Shown: one piece after another, positions 34,989 to 48,488 of the stretch
Layout of the letters: the number at the start of each line of letters is the position of its first letter
How positions within the stretch are numbered: position 1 is the stretch's first letter
Source: Halomonas faecis
GTDB taxonomy: Bacteria > Pseudomonadota > Gammaproteobacteria > Pseudomonadales > Halomonadaceae
Direction of reading: 5' to 3'
Assembly: GCF_010993975.1 (NCBI RefSeq)
Contig: NZ_JAACZO010000059.1
Coordinates: 1 to 64,000, forward strand
Length of the DNA: 64,000 nucleotides
The notes under the pieces: generated by a model
Databases searched by the model: none
What the model saw: only the letters and a program-made list of their open reading frames with translations
What the model was told of the DNA's origin: nothing
Made by a program: the position numbers and the translations under genes

Positions 34989-35641
34989 GTGAAACGGAAC
35001 CCGCACCCGCAGCGGAGGCCTCGCCGCGTGTATCCGAGCGACCCTATGCCATCGAGCGTAGGGAAGCCGATGCCCTGCGGCGTTGGTGGCAGCGCCTGAC
35101 GTTGTCTGCGGAAGCGTTGAAGGTCCATACCGAGGCCCCGCCCTGGCCCAAGGGCATGCGGGCGACACTGCGACGCTGCGACACCATCGAAGCGGCAATG
35201 CTGACGGAGGCCTTCCGCCACCTTTGGAGCTTGCTACCTGCGAAGGAGGATCAGACGGAAAGACAGCGAGACCAGCGGTTGCAGACCTGGGCCTGTATCG
35301 CGCTGGTAGCAGCCGAGCTTCGGGAAGAACTGCCCAGTATGCCGTTGGGGGCGCGCCTTGGTCAGCAGAAGCGTGAAACCGGCAAGCCCTATATGAGCGA
35401 ACTGCGTTTTCAACAGATGATGACGTCTCGCACGCCGGAAGAGCTGGTGCAGCGACTGCGTCGTGCCCTGGCGCTTGTCGACAAGCGAAACGTCAGTGTC
35501 GTTCACCTGGCTGACAACATTGCGTTGTGGTGGCGCGAATACCAAGGCGAGGCTTCATCGCAACCCACTCGGCGCCTCGGGTTCGTGTGGGCCAACGACT
35601 ATTTCGGCGCCGTGGCCGGCTATCGGCAAGACAACGAGTAA
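34985..35641 (+). CDS. cas11: Type I-E Cascade small subunit Cas11 (CasB/Cse2)
   Basis: Small-subunit protein, present as two copies in Cascade, that stabilises the displaced DNA strand. 218 residues, longer than E. coli Cse2, with an extra N-terminal tail of about 25 residues rich in Pro, Ala and Glu. Family features: READALRRWWQRL, the central GARLGQQKRETGKPYMSELRFQQMM, and LRRALALVDKRNVSVVHLADNIALW. Start overlaps cas8e as ATGA. Confidence 0.9.
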   Translation: MSETEPAPAAEASPRVSERPYAIERREADALRRWWQRLTLSAEALKVHTEAPPWPKGMRATLRRCDTIEAAMLTEAFRHLWSLLPAKEDQTERQRDQRLQTWACIALVAAELREELPSMPLGARLGQQKRETGKPYMSELRFQQMMTSRTPEELVQRLRRALALVDKRNVSVVHLADNIALWWREYQGEASSQPTRRLGFVWANDYFGAVAGYRQDNE

Positions 35642-35670
35642 CTCGTCAACTACGACAGGGAGCCAAGAAC

Positions 35671-36744
35671 ATGAGCCATTTCATCCAGCTGCACCTGCTG
35701 ACCGCCTATCCGCCTGCCAACCTCAATCGCGACGACCTGGGGCGCCCCAAGACCGCCATCATGGGTGGCGCCAAGCGATTGCGCGTGTCGTCGCAGAGCC
35801 TCAAGCGCACCTGGCGGACCTCGGCGCTGTTCGAAGAAGCCGTGGGCCAGCATCGCGGCATGCGCACCAAGCAAGTTGGGATCCAGGCCGCCAAGCGCCT
35901 GCAGGAAAAGGGGGTAAAAGAGAAAGACGCCCAAGCCTGGGCCACGGAGATCGCCAAGATCTTCGGCGATGTGGCCAAAGGGGAGCTGGAAACCAGCCAA
36001 CTGGTTCACATTGGCCCAGAGGAGCAGGCAGCGGTCGATGCCCTGGTCGAGAAGCTGGCCGACGAGTATCGCGCGCCGGAGAAGGAGGATCTCGATCTGC
36101 TGCGTCACAAACCATCAGCCGTGGATATCGCGCTGTTCGGTCGTATGCTGGCGGCGTCTCCGGCCTTCAACGTCGAGGCCGCCTGTCAGGTCGCCCATGC
36201 CATCACCGTGCATGCCGCCGAGGTCGAGGACGACTATTTCACGGCGGTGGATGACCTGAATACCGGCGACGAGCATCGTGGGGCGGCGCACGTCGGCGAA
36301 GCCGGGTTCGGTGCGGGCCTGTTCTACGGCTATGTGTGCATCGATCGCCAGCAACTGATCGAGAACCTCGACGGCGACGAAGCATTGGCCGATCGGGCCA
36401 TTGCGGCCCTGGTGGAAGCCGCCGTGAAGACCTCGCCCAAGGGTAAACAGAACAGCTTCGGCTCGCGAGCTCACGCCAGTTATGTGCTGGCCGAGCAAGG
36501 TAGCCAGCAGCCGCGTTCACTGTCCGTCGCTTTCCTTCGCCCGGTTCAGGGTGATAATCAAGCCATTGAGGCGATTTCTAGGCTCGAACGCCAAGTCAAT
36601 AAATTTGACGAGGTCTATGGTCCTGGTGCGGAGCAGCGTTTCGTGGTTGCAGCTGAGGTGGATTATGAGAAGCCAAGGCTAGAAGGCCCTGTCGTGCAAG
36701 GCGGCTTGACCTCGCTATTCGACTTCCTGACCAGCGATAAGTAG
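35671..36744 (+). CDS. cas7: Type I-E Cascade backbone Cas7e (CasC/Cse4)
   Basis: Forms the six-copy backbone along the crRNA. About 357 residues. The start SHFIQLHLLTAYPPANLNRDD and GGAKRLRVSSQSLKRTWRTS are highly typical RAMP sequences of Cas7e, as is KGKQNSFGSRAHASYVL. The thumb inserted between guide bases causes the flipped position every sixth nucleotide in this family. The ATG at 35671 follows GGAG; an in-frame GTG-type extension upstream overlaps cas11 and is not used. Confidence 0.94.
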   Translation: MSHFIQLHLLTAYPPANLNRDDLGRPKTAIMGGAKRLRVSSQSLKRTWRTSALFEEAVGQHRGMRTKQVGIQAAKRLQEKGVKEKDAQAWATEIAKIFGDVAKGELETSQLVHIGPEEQAAVDALVEKLADEYRAPEKEDLDLLRHKPSAVDIALFGRMLAASPAFNVEAACQVAHAITVHAAEVEDDYFTAVDDLNTGDEHRGAAHVGEAGFGAGLFYGYVCIDRQQLIENLDGDEALADRAIAALVEAAVKTSPKGKQNSFGSRAHASYVLAEQGSQQPRSLSVAFLRPVQGDNQAIEAISRLERQVNKFDEVYGPGAEQRFVVAAEVDYEKPRLEGPVVQGGLTSLFDFLTSDK

Positions 36745-36753
36745 GGAGTCGGC

Positions 36754-37509
36754 ATGATGGAATATCTGGTCTTTCGGCTCTATGCGCCGTTTGCGAGTTG
36801 GGGCGAGGCGGCGGTGGGCGAGTCGCGCCCCACCGCCACCTATCCCGGGCGTGGCGCCATCATCGGGTTGCTCGGTGCGGCGTTGGGCGTGCGTCGGGAC
36901 GACGATGAGAGGCAGCGCCAGCTGCGCGATAGCGTCGGCATCGCCATCAAGCAACGCTCTCCCGGCAGCCTGATGCGCGACTATCACACCGTGCAGGTGC
37001 CAGCATCGCAATCCAAAGTAACGTACCGCACCCGACGAGATGAATTGAGTGCCCCACGCAAGGTCATCAACACCATTCTTTCCAGCCGTGACTACCGCTG
37101 CGATGGGCTCTGGACCGTTGCTGTCTGGTTGACGCCCGAGGCGGAGTTGACGCTTGGGGACCTGGAGAAGGCGCTCAAGACGCCATACTTCACGCTCTAC
37201 CTTGGGCGCAAGGCGTGCCCGCCGGCGGCGCCGTTGGCGCCGCGCCGGGAGGCGTTTGCCCAATTACGAGATGCCTTGGACGTCGAATTTCCTCCGCTAT
37301 GCGGAAGGAATCAGGACGAGGAGCGCAGGGCACTGAGACTGCCGGACAGCGTGGTCTACGCCTGGGAAGGTGATGCCAAGGCCCTGGATGGTAACGGTCA
37401 TGGCGTGGAGTCCAGCGAGGTTTGGGATGTGCCGCTCAATCGCCGTCGCTGGCAGTTCGGGCCGCGTGCCGAATACCGGCGCATCGTGCAGGCAAGGGAG
37501 GACGGCTGA
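36754..37509 (+). CDS. cas5: Type I-E Cascade subunit Cas5e (CasD)
   Basis: RAMP protein of 251 residues that caps the 5' handle of the crRNA. The N-terminus EYLVFRLYAPFASWGEAAVGESRPT and YPGRGAIIGLLGAALGVRRDD are characteristic. A second ATG at 36757 is an equally likely start. The stop overlaps the cas6e start as TGATG, so the two are probably coupled. Confidence 0.92.
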   Translation: MMEYLVFRLYAPFASWGEAAVGESRPTATYPGRGAIIGLLGAALGVRRDDDERQRQLRDSVGIAIKQRSPGSLMRDYHTVQVPASQSKVTYRTRRDELSAPRKVINTILSSRDYRCDGLWTVAVWLTPEAELTLGDLEKALKTPYFTLYLGRKACPPAAPLAPRREAFAQLRDALDVEFPPLCGRNQDEERRALRLPDSVVYAWEGDAKALDGNGHGVESSEVWDVPLNRRRWQFGPRAEYRRIVQAREDG

Positions 37510-38201
37510 TGTATCTGTCGCGTGTACGTGTCGATCTCAACGGTCTCTCCCGGGGAGCCCTGTTCGAGATCATGGGCGGTGGGGCGTACGCTGCCCACCA
37601 ACTGCTGTGGCAAATGTTCCCGGATCATCAAGGCCAGAGGCCCTTCTTATTTCGCCAGGAGATGGATGACCCCGAGGGGGGAGGCGCACCTAGGGGGCTA
37701 CCGTTGTTCTACCTGTTGTCCGACCGCGAACCGATGCCTGTTTCTGGCCTGCTCGAGGTGCAGTGCAAGCCGTTTTCTCCGGTGCTGGAAGCTGGGGATC
37801 GGCTTGCATTTCGTCTTCGGGCCAATCCTACCGTGGCCAAGTCAGTGGCGGGAAAGAGGGGGCGGCGCGCCGATGTCTTGATGGCGGCCAAGTACCCCTT
37901 CGAGGCTGGTGGAGCGAGAAAAAGCCAGGCCTGTACCGAGGCGATGAATGAAGCTGCGCGTGGGTGGTTGACCGAGCGTGCTGAGTCCTGGGGATTCCGT
38001 TTGCCAGTAGACCCCGAAGTCGGAGCCTATCGACAGCACGCCTTGCCAAAGAACGAGGGAAGGCCCATTCGTTTTTCCAGTGTCGACTATGAAGGCTTGC
38101 TCGAGGTTTCCGACCCGGGACGTTTGATTGAAACGCTTGCGCAGGGCGTTGGTCGTGCCAAGGCCTTCGGCTGCGGCTTGTTGCTGCTGCGTCGCCCCTG
38201 A
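37509..38201 (+). CDS. cas6e: CRISPR RNA endonuclease Cas6e (CasE/Cse3)
   Basis: Cuts pre-crRNA at the 3' base of the repeat hairpin and stays bound to it. About 230 residues. MYLSRVRVDL opens the first RAMP fold; AYAAHQLLWQMFP holds the likely catalytic His30; and the C-terminal glycine-rich loop GVGRAKAFGCGLLLLRR is typical. Its expected substrate stem, CCCCGC-N4-GCGGGG, is present in all array repeats and in the mini-CRISPR. The start at 37509 shares a base with the cas5 stop; a longer open frame upstream is not used. Confidence 0.93.
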   Translation: MYLSRVRVDLNGLSRGALFEIMGGGAYAAHQLLWQMFPDHQGQRPFLFRQEMDDPEGGGAPRGLPLFYLLSDREPMPVSGLLEVQCKPFSPVLEAGDRLAFRLRANPTVAKSVAGKRGRRADVLMAAKYPFEAGGARKSQACTEAMNEAARGWLTERAESWGFRLPVDPEVGAYRQHALPKNEGRPIRFSSVDYEGLLEVSDPGRLIETLAQGVGRAKAFGCGLLLLRRP

Positions 38202-38225
38202 TCGTTACCGGGCAAGGAGGCCAAG

Positions 38226-39445
<1,220 letters not shown>

Positions 39446-39551
39446 TTTCAAAAGATCTTTAACAATCCAGTCTGGTTAAAAAGTAAGCAAAATCGCTGGT
39501 GGAATTTCCGCTGGCGATTTTCTTCTTTGTAAACAAGTGTCTACAATTAGT
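39446..39551 (+). promoter_or_regulatory. CRISPR leader
   Basis: An AT-rich stretch of 106 bases between cas2 and the first repeat, in the position where type I-E leaders carry the array promoter and integration signals. It contains the cas-operon terminator hairpin. I do not see a clean IHF consensus; the nearest (near AATCCAGTCTGGTTA) has mismatches. Confidence 0.75.
39489..39528 (+). terminator. Terminator of the cas operon inside the leader
   Basis: AAAATCGC (39489-39496) pairs with GCGATTTT (39514-39521) around a 17-base loop, followed by CTTCTTT. It would end cas8e-cas2 transcription about 45 bases after cas2. Confidence 0.65.
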
Positions 39552-42500
39552 CTGATCCCCGCAGGCGCGGGGCTCAACCGTAGGGGCGATATTCGCCGTC
39601 GACCAGCCGCTCCTGATCCCCGCAGGCGCGGGGCTCAACCGAGTTCGAACCGCCGGTGCTGGAGAAGGAAATGCTGATCCCCGCAGGCGCGGGGCTCAAC
39701 CGGTGACGGCGCGCGGCTCCCGCCGCGGCGGCTACTGATCCCCGCAGGCGCGGGGCTCAACCGCTGCCGAATGCGCCCGCTCCCTATGATGACGACTGAT
39801 CCCCGCAGGCGCGGGGCTCAACCGCCGTCGAAGATCTCGCGGATGTCCGGGTGGCCCTGATCCCCGCAGGCGCGGGGCTCAACCGATTACCTAACCGCCC
39901 GCTGGGATGATGTTCAGCTGATCCCCGCAGGCGCGGGGCTCAACCGTAGTAGACGTGGATTTTACCGATGAAGCGCGCCTGATCCCCGCAGGCGCGGGGC
40001 TCAACCGCTCTCGTTGTTCCCCGAAGAGCAGGGCAAGTTCTGATCCCCGCAGGCGCGGGGCTCAACCGGCGAGGCCCAGGGCAGCGACTTTCAGTTCCGC
40101 CTGATCCCCGCAGGCGCGGGGCTCAACCGTCGTAGCGCGCATTGAAGTTGATGGCCCCTACCTGATCCCCGCAGGCGCGGGGCTCAACCGCTGAAGAAAA
40201 GCGGCTTAACGTTTCAGGCGTTCTGATCCCCGCAGGCGCGGGGCTCAACCGCGCTTTGCTCGACCTACCTGCTGTGCAAATACCTGATCCCCGCAGGCGC
40301 GGGGCTCAACCGGTGAATTACATGACGTGCAGTTTGCCGAAGCACTGATCCCCGCAGGCGCGGGGCTCAACCGCTAACGTTGATGTTATACAACGCAAAG
40401 GCTTGCTGATCCCCGCAGGCGCGGGGCTCAACCGTCTGGCCGTCAATCTCAATCTCAAAACCGGGCCTGATCCCCGCAGGCGCGGGGCTCAACCGATACC
40501 GGAATCAGTGACCGTAGAGCGCGGGGTCTGATCCCCGCAGGCGCGGGGCTCAACCGTCGGGGCGATGGTTAACAAAACCGCCGTGTCCCTGATCCCCGCA
40601 GGCGCGGGGCTCAACCGTGATCGACGGCCCGCATAAGGGCACAACCGGCCTGATCCCCGCAGGCGCGGGGCTCAACCGTTTCCGCTTTGTACTTCTCGAT
40701 TTCCTCGTCCCTGATCCCCGCAGGCGCGGGGCTCAACCGGTGCACACCCGCGTGACTGGCATGGCGGCAAGCTGATCCCCGCAGGCGCGGGGCTCAACCG
40801 TCCTCCTTGAGCCGGTAGGCCTCGGCCAGTTCCTGATCCCCGCAGGCGCGGGGCTCAACCGTCGAAGACCTTGCCCAGGTTGGCCATCGAGGTCTGATCC
40901 CCGCAGGCGCGGGGCTCAACCGAGGAGGCCCTGCGCGAGCGGGGCCTTTCCGTACTGATCCCCGCAGGCGCGGGGCTCAACCGTCGGTGATGCCGTTGAT
41001 CGGCTCGTAGAAGGCCTGATCCCCGCAGGCGCGGGGCTCAACCGTCGCTGTTGCTGACGTCCTCGCCCTCGGCCAGCTGATCCCCGCAGGCGCGGGGCTC
41101 AACCGCCGGATTCTTCTCGCACCGACTAACCCCGCCCCTGATCCCCGCAGGCGCGGGGCTCAACCGCATGAGGCGGAGTGATGGGCGTAGCTGGCGGCCT
41201 GATCCCCGCAGGCGCGGGGCTCAACCGCCGCGAGATCTATGCCGTAATGCTTTGACAGGCTGATCCCCGCAGGCGCGGGGCTCAACCGCGTATGCTTATT
41301 ACCTCATTAGTTGCCGTATTCTGATCCCCGCAGGCGCGGGGCTCAACCGTCCATGGTGGTGGTTTCGTTGATGTTCTGCGCCTGATCCCCGCAGGCGCGG
41401 GGCTCAACCGCGCCTGCTGCTGGACGTGCCGGCGGTCTTCATCTGATCCCCGCAGGCGCGGGGCTCAACCGCATCTACGGGGTGCCGGACTATATCGGCA
41501 GCCCTGATCCCCGCAGGCGCGGGGCTCAACCGTACATCGATCAGCAGCGGGAGAGCGCGGCCTACTGATCCCCGCAGGCGCGGGGCTCAACCGTCAGTGC
41601 TGGCGAGGTACTCCTCGACGAATCGCTGATCCCCGCAGGCGCGGGGCTCAACCGGCCGCGGCGACCCAGCCCCACAGGCGACTCATCTGATCCCCGCAGG
41701 CGCGGGGCTCAACCGGGTGACAGGCGATTGGTTGAAGGGGGTGATGCCTGATCCCCGCAGGCGCGGGGCTCAACCGCGTGCTATTGCAGCACGGATAGCA
41801 GCCTCGCTCTGATCCCCGCAGGCGCGGGGCTCAACCGCGCGGGCCGCCATCACAACACCCCCGCCTTGGCTGATCCCCGCAGGCGCGGGGCTCAACCGGT
41901 GACCTACCGCTACATGGACGCACTGGCCAACTGATCCCCGCAGGCGCGGGGCTCAACCGTGCCTCCTGGCTGCTGAACAGCCGGCCCATTTCTGATCCCC
42001 GCAGGCGCGGGGCTCAACCGTCCCCCGGCCTGCTGCCACGCCCTCATCTCCGCTGATCCCCGCAGGCGCGGGGCTCAACCGCCCTGCGGCGGAGAGCCAA
42101 CGCCGACCGGGAGCTGATCCCCGCAGGCGCGGGGCTCAACCGATTTTCTGTTCGTCAACGACTTCGGCGTAGAACTGATCCCCGCAGGCGCGGGGCTCAA
42201 CCGCTACGGCTATCAGCGCCCCGTCACGATCCCGCCTGATCCCCGCAGGCGCGGGGCTCAACCGACGCCGACAGGCGCCAGACGCCCCGCTCCACCCTGA
42301 TCCCCGCAGGCGCGGGGCTCAACCGCGACAGTTACACCGTGTTCCCTTGGTACGCCCCTGATCCCCGCAGGCGCGGGGCTCAACCGTGCTCGCCAATGGT
42401 GGCGACGACCTGCCGGCGCTGATCCCCGCAGGCGCGGGGCTCAACCGTTCCCGTAGGTAAGCGTTTGCTTGTCGCATTACTGATCCCCGCAGGCGCGGGG

Positions 42501-45500
42501 CTCAACCGGCCAGGTGACCCTGGTCGGCGAGGACTACCCCCTGATCCCCGCAGGCGCGGGGCTCAACCGGGCATTTACGACATGGTCACGGACATGACCG
42601 GCTGATCCCCGCAGGCGCGGGGCTCAACCGCCCGCAACGGCGCGGGTTTCCGCCTGCTGGCGCTGATCCCCGCAGGCGCGGGGCTCAACCGGTTGCAGCT
42701 AGGGCATGATATGACTAGGTTTTCTGATCCCCGCAGGCGCGGGGCTCAACCGCGCGGTTTCAAAAAGCAGCCGATGAGCGATGCCTGATCCCCGCAGGCG
42801 CGGGGCTCAACCGTGGCGCTGGTCGTAGGTGAGGGTCAGCGAGCCCTGATCCCCGCAGGCGCGGGGCTCAACCGAGAGCGGCTACAGCCTCGACGTGCCG
42901 GCCTGGCTGATCCCCGCAGGCGCGGGGCTCAACCGGCTCGGGTGGAGAAGGCGATTTGCCGCTCCAACTGATCCCCGCAGGCGCGGGGCTCAACCGAACT
43001 CGAAGACTGAGGCGCCAATGGCACCAGTCTGATCCCCGCAGGCGCGGGGCTCAACCGAGACCGCCACGAACGCATGAACGACGCGGCCCCTGATCCCCGC
43101 AGGCGCGGGGCTCAACCGCCGAGTCGCGGCTGGAGTGGCTGCACCGGATTCTGATCCCCGCAGGCGCGGGGCTCAACCGGCCCAGGAAGGTAGGGCGGCG
43201 GCCGCGGCAAACTGATCCCCGCAGGCGCGGGGCTCAACCGGACGTGGACCGCCTGAAGGGCATCTTCGCCCGCTGATCCCCGCAGGCGCGGGGCTCAACC
43301 GTCCTCGATGGAGCGGGTGCTGAACGTGCCCCGCTGATCCCCGCAGGCGCGGGGCTCAACCGTGTGGCTCTCATACCAGGGCACGGTGGTCGCCCTGATC
43401 CCCGCAGGCGCGGGGCTCAACCGCCGGGCGAGCCATTCGTAAACAGGTGAAATTCCTGATCCCCGCAGGCGCGGGGCTCAACCGCAATCCGTCAGGCAAA
43501 CCAAGACGGTCACGGACTGATCCCCGCAGGCGCGGGGCTCAACCGCGTCTGGACGTCGCCGCTCAGGTTGCGGCGCACTGATCCCCGCAGGCGCGGGGCT
43601 CAACCGCTGCCGCCCTTCGGCCAGGCGGTGACGGTGCGCTGATCCCCGCAGGCGCGGGGCTCAACCGATCAAGCGTTACACCCTGGCCCGCGACAAGGAC
43701 TGATCCCCGCAGGCGCGGGGCTCAACCGCGCCAACTGGTGCTGGGAAGACAGCGCTGACCCTGATCCCCGCAGGCGCGGGGCTCAACCGTGGTCATACTG
43801 GCCAGAGAAAGAGTCGATCGACTGATCCCCGCAGGCGCGGGGCTCAACCGGTTCCGTTGCATACATCGCGCAGCAGACTCCACTGATCCCCGCAGGCGCG
43901 GGGCTCAACCGCCGAGAGCTCACGCCTGGCAGCACAGGCCAGGCTGATCCCCGCAGGCGCGGGGCTCAACCGGATAGCCTGCTGACCGGCCACTACAACC
44001 AGGCCTGATCCCCGCAGGCGCGGGGCTCAACCGCAGATCATGACGAGTCGCTCGTTCGGCCGGCTCTGATCCCCGCAGGCGCGGGGCTCAACCGCGAGGC
44101 TGTCGAGTACGTGCGGCGGGATAAATCTGATCCCCGCAGGCGCGGGGCTCAACCGCCTTCGCCTGGCTCGAGCGCGTTGGCGACCTGCTGATCCCCGCAG
44201 GCGCGGGGCTCAACCGCTACAATGAGTACCCATACCCGGGGCTCGGCGCTGATCCCCGCAGGCGCGGGGCTCAACCGCGCCAGCCGGCGCCGTTGATCGG
44301 CCGAGTGTTCTGATCCCCGCAGGCGCGGGGCTCAACCGAACGCAGCATGGCACCTGCGCAGCCAATGGCGCTGATCCCCGCAGGCGCGGGGCTCAACCGG
44401 TGTCGAATCATCGGAAGCTCCTTTGGCGTCTCTGATCCCCGCAGGCGCGGGGCTCAACCGCTCTACGAGAACACTGACCCCTCCTGATCGGTCTGATCCC
44501 CGCAGGCGCGGGGCTCAACCGGCAACCCGCAGGATGTCATAGAGCTTCTCAACCTGATCCCCGCAGGCGCGGGGCTCAACCGTCCTGGAGTGCCACGACA
44601 TGCCTCCAAGAAGCCTGATCCCCGCAGGCGCGGGGCTCAACCGCGCGTGCCGTGGCGCAAGCCGTGGGGGCGCCTCTGATCCCCGCAGGCGCGGGGCTCA
44701 ACCGGCGCTTGAGCGTAAGCGGCAAAAGCGGAAAACACTGATCCCCGCAGGCGCGGGGCTCAACCGACCGGGAAATCCGGTCTTTTGGGTCATTTTTACT
44801 GATCCCCGCAGGCGCGGGGCTCAACCGACGTAGGCGTGCGTGTTGTCGCGCAGGCCGCGCTGATCCCCGCAGGCGCGGGGCTCAACCGATCCAGCCCGGT
44901 GACGTGGCGGGTGAGCGGCTCTGATCCCCGCAGGCGCGGGGCTCAACCGTTCATTCTTCAGGGTCGGTATCTGGGGTGGTGCTGATCCCCGCAGGCGCGG
45001 GGCTCAACCGGCTCGATTGTTCGCTGTAGCGCCGATGATGGACTGATCCCCGCAGGCGCGGGGCTCAACCGGCGAGGAACTCGTGGTAGTCCGGGTAGCG
45101 CTTCTGATCCCCGCAGGCGCGGGGCTCAACCGGTACGTGGCGAAGACCGCTACGCCCAACGCCGCTGATCCCCGCAGGCGCGGGGCTCAACCGGGAGCGG
45201 CGATGACTGAACACCGCCACCTGCTCTGATCCCCGCAGGCGCGGGGCTCAACCGCCGCCGGCCATTTCGGCGGCGCGACTGGTGAGCTGATCCCCGCAGG
45301 CGCGGGGCTCAACCGTTCCACTTGAGCATGGCGGCGACCGATCTTCGCTGATCCCCGCAGGCGCGGGGCTCAACCGCTGGTTGTTGGCGTCCATGAACGA
45401 CAGCCCCACTGATCCCCGCAGGCGCGGGGCTCAACCGGTCGCCGACGCTTACGACTTGATGGTCTTCGACTGATCCCCGCAGGCGCGGGGCTCAACCGTC

Positions 45501-48488
45501 GGGGGCGATGACCAGGCGCGGCCGCACGCCCTGATCCCCGCAGGCGCGGGGCTCAACCGCCCCCGTCACGGGTCGGGGTGCCGACGCGCAGCTGATCCCC
45601 GCAGGCGCGGGGCTCAACCGCCCTCGATCTCGAAGGTGAAGTCGGAGTTCACCTGATCCCCGCAGGCGCGGGGCTCAACCGCGGCAATTGTCGCTGGGCT
45701 ACAATGCCAATCTCTGATCCCCGCAGGCGCGGGGCTCAACCGCACATGATCACTGGGAAGACGATGCGCGTGGACTGATCCCCGCAGGCGCGGGGCTCAA
45801 CCGGATCTACCGCAGCAATCACAGCAGTCGAGAAACTGATCCCCGCAGGCGCGGGGCTCAACCGCCTCGAGCATCTCCTCGTGCTGACTGTCGTCCCTGA
45901 TCCCCGCAGGCGCGGGGCTCAACCGTCGGCTTGCTCCAGGGCATCGGGCAGGTTGCGCTGATCCCCGCAGGCGCGGGGCTCAACCGGCAGGGGCGACAAC
46001 CGACGAAGGTCAGGGCGTCTGATCCCCGCAGGCGCGGGGCTCAACCGTTGAGGGGCAGAACCTCGCGTTGCGCGCGGTCCTGATCCCCGCAGGCGCGGGG
46101 CTCAACCGGTTCCGCCCGAGACGGTCACGCAGAAGCCTCGCTGATCCCCGCAGGCGCGGGGCTCAACCGTCCGCTTAATCCGACCTGGAGGAATGACCCA
46201 TCTGATCCCCGCAGGCGCGGGGCTCAACCGCCGTACATCACCGCGATGCCGGGCAGCTCGGGCTGATCCCCGCAGGCGCGGGGCTCAACCGCGATCGATG
46301 CGCAGGCCAAACTGTTCGAGGCCCTGATCCCCGCAGGCGCGGGGCTCAACCGACTGTGTGGCGTTCGGCCCTTACGCATCGGCCCTGATCCCCGCAGGCG
46401 CGGGGCTCAACCGGCCCCGCATCCGCGCAACCGGCGCAAGCGGGTCTGATCCCCGCAGGCGCGGGGCTCAACCGCCCTCTTTTGGCTATCGGTCGGCCCC
46501 TATGGCCTGATCCCCGCAGGCGCGGGGCTCAACCGGCTAGCATCACTGGTGGTTTCCAGCTAAACGCCTGATCCCCGCAGGCGCGGGGCTCAACCGTTCT
46601 ACCCAATACAACGGCACGCCAGCCACCGCTGATCCCCGCAGGCGCGGGGCTCAACCGTCATTGAACGCTAGCAGCCCCTTCCACTCTGGCTGATCCCCGC
46701 AGGCGCGGGGCTCAACCGCAGCGCCGCCTCGAACTGGAGCACGTCCGCCGCTGATCCCCGCAGGCGCGGGGCTCAACCGCAGGAAGGCAGCGGCCACCGC
46801 AGCCCAGCGATCTGATCCCCGCAGGCGCGGGGCTCAACCGCATCTCGCGCTCGAGCTGGTCACCGCGCAGTCCTGATCCCCGCAGGCGCGGGGCTCAACC
46901 GAACAGCTGCCACAGCTCGAGCTCCAGCGGCGTCTGATCCCCGCAGGCGCGGGGCTCAACCGCGGCGTAGGCCTGCAGCAGGGTGGCGTCGTTGCTGATC
47001 CCCGCAGGCGCGGGGCTCAACCGGCGGTGTTGAGGGAATACGCCAGTTGGCCGCGCTGATCCCCGCAGGCGCGGGGCTCAACCGCGCGGAGGCCTCTACA
47101 AGACCCGGCAGCGCGACTGATCCCCGCAGGCGCGGGGCTCAACCGCGCGCCTCAGTCTACGGAAAAACACGAGTGAACTGATCCCCGCAGGCGCGGGGCT
47201 CAACCGATCTTGCCCATGCTACCTCCGCTACATCATGGCTGATCCCCGCAGGCGCGGGGCTCAACCGGTAATATCGGTAATATCGCCGATTTTTGCGCGC
47301 TGATCCCCGCAGGCGCGGGGCTCAACCTAGAGCCCGTGCCAGCCGCCGCGGGCCTGGCGCCTGATCCCCGCAGGCGCGGGGCTCAACCGCCGGAGAAGGC
47401 TCGGAAGATCGTGCGGCGAGCCTGATCCCCGCAGGCGCGGGGCTCAACCGTTCCATGAACACCTCCTGGGCGGGGCGTGTGCCTGATCCCCGCAGGCGCG
47501 GGGCTCAACCGGAGATCCTGTCGGCCCTGAAGAACTGGCGAGAGCTGATCCCCGCAGGCGCGGGGCTCAACCGCGCCGATCCTTGCCGCCCTGCACGTCT
47601 ACGGTCTGATCCCCGCAGGCGCGGGGCTCAACCGGCGCGCAGCGACTGGGCTACGCCGATCAGCTCCTGATCCCCGCAGGCGCGGGGCTCAACCGGTGTT
47701 CTTCACCGGGGCGCCGCCGCCGGGGAACTGATCCCCGCAGGCGCGGGGCTCAACCGCTGGTTTTCAAGCTCCTTGGCACGATCTTTGACTGATCCCCGCA
47801 GGCGCGGGGCTCAACCGTTCATGAACCGCGATGAACCCGACTACAGCGCCTGATCCCCGCAGGCGCGGGGCTCAACCGCTGTCGGCAATCTGCTCCAGGG
47901 ACAGGCGAATCTGATCCCCGCAGGCGCGGGGCTCAACCGCGGGTTAATGTGGGTTGGTATGGGTTGATGTGCTGATCCCCGCAGGCGCGGGGCTCAACCG
48001 AACCGCTATCGCTTCAAGGTGAAGGAAGAAGACTGATCCCCGCAGGCGCGGGGCTCAACCGTCTCCTTAACTCGTGTTTACGCGCCGCTTACTCTGATCC
48101 CCGCAGGCGCGGGGCTCAACCGCGGGTGGCCCAGTATCCGGGCACGCCCCACAACTGATCCCCGCAGGCGCGGGGCTCAACCGCTCGCTGAAGACGAACG
48201 GGAGGCGGCGCTGGACTGATCCCCGCAGGCGCGGGGCTCAACCGTCACGCTGTCGCTGCTCGTGCCGGTATCCAGCCTGATCCCCGCAGGCGCGGGGCTC
48301 AACCGTGGCTGCCGGAGCTGTCCGGCCGAAAGTCCCACTGATCCCCGCAGGCGCGGGGCTCAACCGGATGCCATTGGCAACACCGCCGGCGCCGTCACCT
48401 GATCCCCGCAGGCGCGGGGCTCAACCGGCGGGCGAGGTCGATGCCGAGCTTGCGGGCGACTGATCCCCGCAGGCGCGGGGCTCAACCG

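Noticed and set aside
44576-44833. Two overlapping ORFs of about 80 residues on both strands within the array
   Set aside because: They are translations of the CRISPR repeat, giving repeated Ala-Gly-Ala-Gly-Leu-Asn or Pro-Arg-Arg-Arg-Gly-Ala-Gln units every 61 bases.
47455-47670. ORF of 71 residues within the array
   Set aside because: The same artefact of repeat translation, without a ribosome site or family match.
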